Source of the DNA: Candidatus Aerophobota bacterium
GTDB lineage: Bacteria > Aerophobota > Aerophobia > Aerophobales > B3-G15
Direction of reading: 5' to 3'
DNA: 11,275 nucleotides
Assembly (NCBI GenBank): GCA_030607765.1
Contig: JAUWJJ010000010.1
Coordinates: 1-11,275, forward strand
Position numbers and translations under genes: made by a program. Below, one piece after another: positions 6,987 through 11,275 of this stretch. Every line of letters starts with the position of its first letter. Positions within the stretch are counted from its first letter, which is position 1. Under the pieces are notes generated by a model that worked only from the letters and a program-made list of their open reading frames with translations, ran no database searches and had not been told where the DNA came from.

Positions 6987-7832
6987 TCAAATTTCTCTCT
7001 CTTTTTGCATAAGGATTACTTGATAAAATAAATATCTTTCAAATGTCTCTCTCTTAAGAGGAACTATATCATTTTTGATGCTTTGGCGAATCGTTTTCCC
7101 CTTTATTCGAATTTTTAGGAATAGGGTAAGAAGCCAATATAGAGGTCGTACGTGCACTTGCAAAACAGTTAAGATGCAATTTAAAACTGGCTTAATATAA
7201 TTATAAAAGACTTCGTTTCCGTAATCAAGTGTAGGTAAGATGTTTTTAGTAATATCAACTCTCTTGATAATTTTAAATCCCAATTTTTGAGCAGCCTCTA
7301 AGTAATAAGAAAATAACGGTAAAAAGGAAGGCTTTGGTAAGTCTTTTGCGTTGTCCTTTTTGAAATAATCCAAGGCCAATAAATAGCCATCCTTCCTTAA
7401 AAGTTGACTAATTTTTCTTAAACCACTCTCGCAAGGGACGTATTGAACGCTTTCACTCATCAAGATTAAATCAAACTGCTGTTTCGTCTCAAAATCCTTT
7501 AGTGTTGTCAGAAAAAAGGGGATCTGGTCTTTGGTGTTCTTTTTAAATAGTTCTCCTTGATAGGGGTCAGGACAAATACCGGTTACATTATAATTATGAG
7601 CCTGTAATTTTAAGGCATTACCTCCAACTCCGCAGCCAACATCTAAAACATTCTTTACTCCATCAGGAATGAACTTGATAAGATAATCTGTATATCTTTC
7701 TTGAGCACGTTGACAGTTTTCCAGAGTTAGAGCATCCTCCTCATTCCAATAGCCAAAGTGCAGATGGTTTGTCTTGGATAAATCTAAATAAAACTTAAGT
7801 AATGGATGAACACGGATATTTTTTCTATGCAT
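6987..7832 (-). CDS. Class I SAM-dependent methyltransferase
   Basis: The 281 residues contain a Rossmann methyltransferase domain. Motif I is NVLDVGCGVGGNALKL (61-76), the SAM-binding glycine loop. It is followed by an acidic post-I region, the motif FDLILMSESVQYVP, and LRKDGYLLALDYF. HLHFGYWNE near the N-terminus and QRAQERYTDYLI recall the cyclopropane-fatty-acid synthase/tocopherol methyltransferase group, which often methylates lipids or quinones; the substrate here is unknown. The hydrophobic C-terminal third (VLTVLQVHVRPLYWLLTLFL) may contact the membrane. I place the start at the ATG at 7832, which has an AAGAGG site 5 bases upstream. The frame stays open upstream to a TTG at 7889 with only a poor ribosome site (300 residues). 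The gene follows the envelope cluster and ends 93 bases before the lysS -35. Confidence 0.82.
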   Translation of the reverse strand: MHRKNIRVHPLLKFYLDLSKTNHLHFGYWNEEDALTLENCQRAQERYTDYLIKFIPDGVKNVLDVGCGVGGNALKLQAHNYNVTGICPDPYQGELFKKNTKDQIPFFLTTLKDFETKQQFDLILMSESVQYVPCESGLRKISQLLRKDGYLLALDYFKKDNAKDLPKPSFLPLFSYYLEAAQKLGFKIIKRVDITKNILPTLDYGNEVFYNYIKPVLNCILTVLQVHVRPLYWLLTLFLKIRIKGKTIRQSIKNDIVPLKRETFERYLFYQVILMQKEREI

Positions 7833-7837
7833 TTTTT

Positions 7838-7843
7838 CCTCTT
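7838..7843 (-). promoter_or_regulatory. Ribosome binding site that decides the methyltransferase start
   Basis: The minus strand reads AAGAGG, five A residues, then ATG (7832). This is a near-ideal Shine-Dalgarno sequence and spacing. The alternative TTG at 7889 has only an isolated AGG about 9 bases upstream. The internal ATG is therefore preferred, and the 19 upstream codons are probably untranslated. Confidence 0.65.
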
Positions 7844-7947
7844 GGCTAATTTTCTTAAGAGCCCTTCCGATGGGTATATTTTTCAGCAAAGAACGCCTGG
7901 ATGATCTACCTTAACGTCTAAGCTTCAAGAGGCAAAGCGACGAAATT

Positions 7948-7976
7948 ACTTTACCTGTTTTTCAGAGAAAGCTCAA
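7948..7976 (-). promoter_or_regulatory. Possible weak promoter before the methyltransferase
   Basis: The minus strand has TTGAGC (7976-7971), 17 bases, then TAAAGT (7953-7948). Each hexamer matches the sigma-70 consensus at four of six positions. Placement in the spacer between the DUF3108 gene and the methyltransferase is sensible, but matches of this quality are common in AT-rich DNA. Confidence 0.3.
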
Positions 7977-7981
7977 TACCC

Positions 7982-8021
7982 TTTACCCGTTAGATAGCAA
8001 GCATCTGATGATGGGATTTAC
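7982..8021 (+). repeat. Palindromic repeat, copy B (inverted relative to copy A)
   Basis: Read on the plus strand, this copy matches copy A read on the minus strand: TTTACCC, then GTTAGATAG, one substitution, AAGCATCT, and a diverged right arm ending in GGG and TTTAC. The left 25 bases differ from copy A by one missing T and one T-to-C change. The right arm is degraded, so the stem relies on G-U pairs and a bulge. Its outer edge overlaps the stop codon of the DUF3108 gene. Confidence 0.8.
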
Positions 8022-8758
8022 TCAACTAACTCTATCTTTGATAGATAGGCGGTGATAACTCCAAAAGAGGCTTCCGCTTGAATTTTTATCGGAATACACC
8101 CCTCATCATCGGAAAACCACATCCTTCTCCCAGTTGAGGCTACTTCTGAACATAAAAAGGTAGAAAAAGAATCACTGAAAGTATGCACCTCTTCTTTCCT
8201 TAACACTTCAACTTCTAATTTCCTTATGCTATTGTCCTCAATGAAAGAAGAAACAAAGAACTTCTTTCCTACCTTTAAATCCTGTGCTCGTAGCCAGTAA
8301 ATTAAGGAAACTCCGTCTAAGATGGGAAGTGAAAATTTCTTTCTCCAGGTGTGGTTTTGGGGTTTTTTCTCAATCACAACTATCCCTTGCTCCAGATTTA
8401 CATCTACCCGTATCTCCTCATTCCTGGCAGTGTCTTCATCGGAGTGAGTTATCAATCGACGCAGATGAAGGGTATCTATATCTACAAAACTTTTTATTTT
8501 CTCGTCAAAGTGATAAAATAAAGAGGCAAAGCCTACGGTTTTTATAGTTGAAACAAAAAGGTAAGTAGAATGTCCATTTACCTGAACTATATCCTTTACC
8601 TCCAATGTCTCCTCTCCCACCACAAAACCAAAAAATTTTACTTCATAAGTTAGTTTTTCCCCTACTTTAAAGGGATAAGCCTGCGCTACGCTACCTACTA
8701 TTACAACAAAAAATAGAAAAAGACAAGCAATCATAACCTTTTTTTTCTTCATTAGCAC
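8018..8758 (-). CDS. Secreted DUF3108 domain protein
   Basis: A 246-residue protein with a clear Sec signal peptide: a KKKK n-region (4-7), a hydrophobic core (about 8-24) and an AQA cleavage site (25-27) before YPFKVGEK. The mature part begins FKVGEKLTYEVKFFGFVVGEETLEV, the usual opening of DUF3108 proteins, and is predominantly beta-strand. WFSDDEGCIPIKI near the C-terminus is the second recognisable block. Family members are periplasmic or outer-membrane-associated and have no settled function. Cys12 lies in the signal core and is not a lipobox. The start is GTG at 8758, 8 bases after AGGGAG; an ATG two codons later is possible but less well spaced. It lies 91 bases after the LpxB-like gene, separated by the REP-like pair, and probably belongs to the envelope cluster. 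Confidence 0.85.
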   Translation of the reverse strand: MLMKKKKVMIACLFLFFVVIVGSVAQAYPFKVGEKLTYEVKFFGFVVGEETLEVKDIVQVNGHSTYLFVSTIKTVGFASLFYHFDEKIKSFVDIDTLHLRRLITHSDEDTARNEEIRVDVNLEQGIVVIEKKPQNHTWRKKFSLPILDGVSLIYWLRAQDLKVGKKFFVSSFIEDNSIRKLEVEVLRKEEVHTFSDSFSTFLCSEVASTGRRMWFSDDEGCIPIKIQAEASFGVITAYLSKIELVE

Positions 8759-8780
8759 TATTAATTCTCCCTATAAATTA

Positions 8781-8834
8781 TGTAACTCAGGTCTTTAGAC
8801 CTGCTAACAGGCAGACCTGAAGGTCTGTACTACA
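8781..8834. repeat. REP-like pair of inverted palindromes
   Basis: Two hairpins face each other: CAGGTC-TTTA-GACCTG (8788-8803) and CAGACC-TGAA-GGTCTG (8812-8827). The unit begins with TGTA and ends with TACA. Each half, read inwards from its own end, starts TGTA and then carries a palindrome; the right-hand half reads GTAG before its stem, like the GTAG tetranucleotide of REP elements mobilised by RAYT (Y1 family) transposases. The two stems differ by paired, compensatory changes. No transposase lies in the window. There is no U run after either stem, so termination is unlikely. Confidence 0.8.
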
Positions 8835-8849
8835 GTCTGCACTATACAT

Positions 8850-10046
8850 TTACTGTTTCTTGGTTAGATCCTCAAGGATCAGTTTTACTATTCGTTTAGA
8901 GGCGCCAGAATCACCCATTCTTTCCTTACCGACTCTCACTATCTCATTCAACTTCTCGGGATGGCTGAGAAAGAAACAAACCTTTTTAGCCACTGCTTTT
9001 CCAGTATTTTCTACTATGAAGGTAGCGTTTCCTAAAAGCTTTTGCTGAATTCGCAGGAATCTTTTATTAATTTGTGGGCCTTTCCCTGGAAAGGTTATTA
9101 CCGGTTTTCCCATGCCTACCGCCTGTTCATTTCCCATTCCTGCCAGACCTATAATCACCCAGGATCTGTTGAGTACATCACCAAATTTACCCTGAATTAT
9201 CTTAATGATAGGGCCATTTTGGAAAACTAAAAAAGCTATTATTCCCCTTTTTCTCTCCTCTAAAGTGGTATCTTTCAATACCCATTGATTTTTGTTCAGT
9301 AAAATTGTATTTATCTTTTTCACATCAAGCGAGGGAGCTAAAGCTAAAAGGAAGTTTACCTTTTTCCAATTTTGCAAAGGGATTTCTCTAACTGCATCTA
9401 AAATAGTTCCTAAGTTATCGTAAGCTTCTTTTTTGCTTCCAGGTAGAATTCCTATTGTAGGTTCACCATCTTTTATTCCAAAATCCTCACCTGTTATTTT
9501 AACACAATCCATCATTGCATTTCCAAAATAAACTGCATTTATTTTAGAACTTCGCAAAGAGAGAGCTGTCTTTTTATCTCGAGCAAGTACCTTTCGACAA
9601 AAATGCCTCATTAGCCACTTCTCTACCAGGTAATGCTCTCTTATATAGGCTGATTTAGCTGTAGGAAGAAAAATAATGGGCCTTTTAATAAAAAGAGCTG
9701 ATGTTAGAACTAAAAAAATGTCTCCCACACAGATCACTAACTTAGTCTTGCTTCGTTCTGCTCTTAAAGCCTTTACTTTCTGTATATACATCTTAAGCCA
9801 GTTATCTTTTAAATCCTTTAAAAGATAAAAAAAATCTCCTGCTATAAAACCATCGCTTGGCATTTTTTTACAAGGTCCCAAAATCTTTACACTCAACTTT
9901 CTATAAGGGGTCCCTTTTCCTACCAGAGGCAGAGCTTTAATCTTTAAAAAAAGACTCTCTTCCAAGAGTTTCTCAATTATACAGCAGGCTATATTATCTT
10001 CCGCATATCCATTGGATAGAAATAGTATAGTTTCTGATTCCATCAT
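8850..10046 (-). CDS. Lipid-A-disaccharide synthase-related protein (LpxB-like GT-B fold)
   Basis: A 398-residue protein resembling the conserved LpxB-related family rather than canonical LpxB. Visible blocks are LFLSNGYAED (9-16 region), ALPLVGKGTPY (38-48), GPCKKMPSDGF (57-67), a GD pair with LVLTSALF (108-119), LPTAKSAY (127-134), the nucleotide-sugar-type loop ILPGSKKEA (200-208), and GLAGMGNEQAVGMGKPVITFPGKGP (300-324). The last block is the donor-binding signature shared with LpxB and MurG-type GT-B enzymes. The acceptor is unknown; a UDP-sugar donor is an inference from the fold. No membrane segment is evident. The start is placed at the ATG at 10046, with AAGG 8 bases upstream and 2 bases after the flippase stop. 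A longer reading from TTG at 10082 adds 12 residues (MWWCFLYIKVLI) out of frame with the gene before it and is unlikely. Confidence 0.85.
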   Translation of the reverse strand: MMESETILFLSNGYAEDNIACCIIEKLLEESLFLKIKALPLVGKGTPYRKLSVKILGPCKKMPSDGFIAGDFFYLLKDLKDNWLKMYIQKVKALRAERSKTKLVICVGDIFLVLTSALFIKRPIIFLPTAKSAYIREHYLVEKWLMRHFCRKVLARDKKTALSLRSSKINAVYFGNAMMDCVKITGEDFGIKDGEPTIGILPGSKKEAYDNLGTILDAVREIPLQNWKKVNFLLALAPSLDVKKINTILLNKNQWVLKDTTLEERKRGIIAFLVFQNGPIIKIIQGKFGDVLNRSWVIIGLAGMGNEQAVGMGKPVITFPGKGPQINKRFLRIQQKLLGNATFIVENTGKAVAKKVCFFLSHPEKLNEIVRVGKERMGDSGASKRIVKLILEDLTKKQ

Positions 10047-10048
10047 AA

Positions 10049-10414
10049 TTAAGACCTTGATATAAAGAAAACACCACCACAAATTAACAAAATTCCAAAA
10101 ACTCTTATAAAACTTAAACGCTCATTAAAGAATATCCAGGAAAGTATCAGCACCAATGCATATCCTATGCTTATCATAGGATATGCATAGCTTAAATTTA
10201 CTTTGGATAAAACCTCCAACCAGAAAATTGTACTTACAGCATACAAAAAAAGACCTAATAAAACAAAAGGCGATGTTAACATTTGGGCTAAGCTGGCAAA
10301 AAGATTATGGAATTTGAGAGAAATAGGTCCTAAATAAGACATTCCCTTTTTCATAGATACTTGCCCAAACGCTCCCAATAAAACACTCGTAAAAATTAAA
10401 AGTAATGATTTCAT
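10049..10414 (-). CDS. Small EamA/SMR-type membrane protein, probable lipid-linked sugar flippase
   Basis: A 121-residue integral membrane protein with four predicted helices (about 3-20, 47-68, 74-95, 102-119), the size of one SMR or ArnE/ArnF-type subunit. Family signs are GQVSMKKGM after helix 1, SYAYPMISIGYALVLI in helix 3, and the FFNERLSFIRVFGILLICGG block with the conserved Asn-Glu-Arg near helix 4. Glu14 of EmrE is not matched in helix 1 (the helix reads LLGAFGQ), which argues against a multidrug antiporter. It overlaps the GT2 gene by ATGA, which suggests paired synthesis. By analogy with ArnC-ArnE/F it would move a polyprenyl-phosphate sugar across the inner membrane, probably as a homodimer. 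The substrate is not known. Confidence 0.8.
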   Translation of the reverse strand: MKSLLLIFTSVLLGAFGQVSMKKGMSYLGPISLKFHNLFASLAQMLTSPFVLLGLFLYAVSTIFWLEVLSKVNLSYAYPMISIGYALVLILSWIFFNERLSFIRVFGILLICGGVFFISRS

Positions 10415-11130
10415 CGTTTACCCTTTCTTTTCGTGGTCTTTCTTCTCATTTTATCCCAAAATTTAACTAACTCTACCATTGCCCGAAAAACAACCATTAC
10501 ATTATTCCCTGTCTGTTCCCCTTTTTTCCTTGGATAATGACTAACACCTACCTGTCTTATAGTATATCCTTTTTTCTTTGCCAGAACAAGAAATTCTGCA
10601 TTTATAAAAGCACCGCTGGATTTGAGATTAAGACTTTGAATTACCTCTCGTTTAAATAGCTTGAAAGCACAATCTATATCCATGATACTCAAGTTAAAAA
10701 GAAGTCTTATAGCTAAATTATAAAGCCCTGCGTTAATTCGTCTAAACAAGTAATCTGCTCTTCTTATTCTGTAGCCACAAATAATATCAGCAGTTTTTAT
10801 CAGAGCCATTAACTTTGCCAGCTCCCTTATATCAAATTGCCCATCCCCATCGGTAAAAAAAATTAGCTTGGCTTTAGCAGCTTTAAATCCACTACGGAGT
10901 GCTGCGCCATAACCTTTGTTAGATAAATGGTGTAAAGCTACAATTTGATTATAATTTTTTGCTAATTTGTCAATTAGCTTTCCTGTACCATCCCTGCTTC
11001 CATCATCAACGATGATAATCTCATAATTTTGAGTGATAGTAGGGACAAATTCTAAAATAGAATTCGCAACCCTTTCTATATTTTCAACTTCATTATAGGC
11101 TGGAAGAATGATAGAGAGATTCTTATTCAT
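10411..11130 (-). CDS. GT2 glycosyltransferase, polyprenyl-phosphate sugar synthase-like
   Basis: A 239-residue GT-A enzyme of the DPM1/DPG-synthase-like group, with no membrane helix. LSIILPAYNEVENI (5-18) opens the nucleotide-binding fold, VDDGSRDGT (41-49) contacts the nucleotide, NKGYGAALRSGF (71-82) is family-specific, and DGDGQFD (94-100) supplies the metal-binding acidic cluster. The lysine/arginine-rich tail (KMRRKTTKRKGKR) could hold it at the inner membrane surface. It would transfer a sugar from a nucleotide donor to a polyprenyl phosphate on the cytoplasmic face. ATGA overlap with the flippase-like gene supports this. The ATG at 11130 gives the canonical N-terminus but has no Shine-Dalgarno sequence (the preceding bases are GCCACCCTTTT), so initiation may be leader-poor and inefficient. 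Confidence 0.93.
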   Translation of the reverse strand: MNKNLSIILPAYNEVENIERVANSILEFVPTITQNYEIIIVDDGSRDGTGKLIDKLAKNYNQIVALHHLSNKGYGAALRSGFKAAKAKLIFFTDGDGQFDIRELAKLMALIKTADIICGYRIRRADYLFRRINAGLYNLAIRLLFNLSIMDIDCAFKLFKREVIQSLNLKSSGAFINAEFLVLAKKKGYTIRQVGVSHYPRKKGEQTGNNVMVVFRAMVELVKFWDKMRRKTTKRKGKR

Positions 11131-11275
11131 AAAAGGGTGGCTTTTTTACTTCATTAGAAACCCTTACGGTAACTTTTCAAAAACTTTATTGATTTTTTCA
11201 CAGTAATTTCTCCAATGAATTTTACAGGTATCCTTTCTCCAATATATATCCCCTCAGTGCTTCCTGCCACTCTGG
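11131..11275 (-). other. Right-edge region upstream of the GT2 gene, coding status unclear
   Basis: This 145-base stretch is the boundary of the envelope block. One minus-strand frame is open from the edge to a TAA at 11156-11154, giving 39 residues that begin RVAGSTEGIYIGERIPVKF. Another minus frame has 29 open codons (starting GDIYW after a stop) and ends at 11166-11164. I recognise neither, and open frames of this length are expected by chance in DNA like this. The end of an upstream gene, or a decayed one, is possible. The putative GT2 promoter falls in the same stretch. Confidence 0.3.
11153..11180 (-). promoter_or_regulatory. Probable sigma-70-type promoter of the envelope cluster
   Basis: The minus strand reads TTGAAA (11180-11175), a 16-base spacer, then TCTAAT (11158-11153), each five of six matches to consensus. 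The expected start near 11146 leaves only about 16 bases of leader before the GT2 ATG. The same spacer length occurs in the lysS promoter. It overlaps the end of an undecided open frame, which slightly lowers confidence. Confidence 0.5.

Noticed and set aside
8788..8827. The two GGTCT-type hairpins as a terminator after the LpxB-like gene
   Set aside because: Neither stem is followed by a U run on either strand, and the unit has the inverted-pair layout of REP elements.
10047..10082. Twelve-residue N-terminal extension (MWWCFLYIKVLI) of the LpxB-like protein as a membrane anchor
   Set aside because: It starts at TTG within the end of the flippase gene in another frame, and the ATG at 10046 has a fitting AAGG site and gives the family N-terminus.

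Overview
The window is an AT-rich stretch of bacterial chromosome in which every supported gene lies on the minus strand, so transcription runs from position 11275 towards position 1. The genes are ordinary bacterial housekeeping and envelope genes. A relative of lipid A disaccharide synthase, a GT2/flippase pair and a secreted DUF3108 protein point to a bacterium with two membranes. The mix of genes would suit a deep-branching, mostly uncultured lineage (Omnitrophota-, Aerophobota- or Atribacterota-like), but this is an impression and cannot be decided from one window.

Right half (about 11180 to 6987), envelope block: a possible promoter precedes a soluble GT2 glycosyltransferase. That gene overlaps by ATGA a small four-helix EamA/SMR-type membrane protein, which is followed 2 bases later by an LpxB-related glycosyltransferase-like protein. 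Next come a spacer holding a pair of REP-like palindromes, a secreted DUF3108 protein, a 128-base spacer (185 bases to the preferred methyltransferase start) with a copy of a dispersed hairpin repeat, and a class I SAM-dependent methyltransferase. A working model is that the first two proteins make and flip a lipid-linked sugar, while the later ones build or modify a surface glycolipid.

Left half (about 6894 to 1), housekeeping operon: a good sigma-70-type promoter (TTGACA, 16 bases, TAGAAT) lies just upstream of lysS. It is followed with short spacers or overlaps by ilvE, ilvC, ilvN/ilvH, ndk, a DUF1015 gene, dprA and the first 24 codons of topA, which runs off the left edge and starts at TTG one base after the dprA stop. 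Lysine-tRNA charging, branched-chain amino acid synthesis, nucleotide balance and DNA processing/topology therefore appear to share one transcript. No ilvB is present next to ilvN.

The main points of interest are: a ketol-acid reductoisomerase whose cofactor loop has Glu47 and lacks the usual Arg and Ser phosphate ligands, which predicts NADH use; two copies of a palindromic repeat in opposite orientation, one of which encodes the last codons of ilvE; a REP-like pair with compensatory base changes; four 8-base tandem units between ndk and the DUF1015 gene; and the envelope cluster itself. I saw no tRNA, rRNA, CRISPR array, transposase or phage gene, and no gene-free stretch longer than about 190 bases. 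I saw no defence system or other clearly new multi-gene machine.
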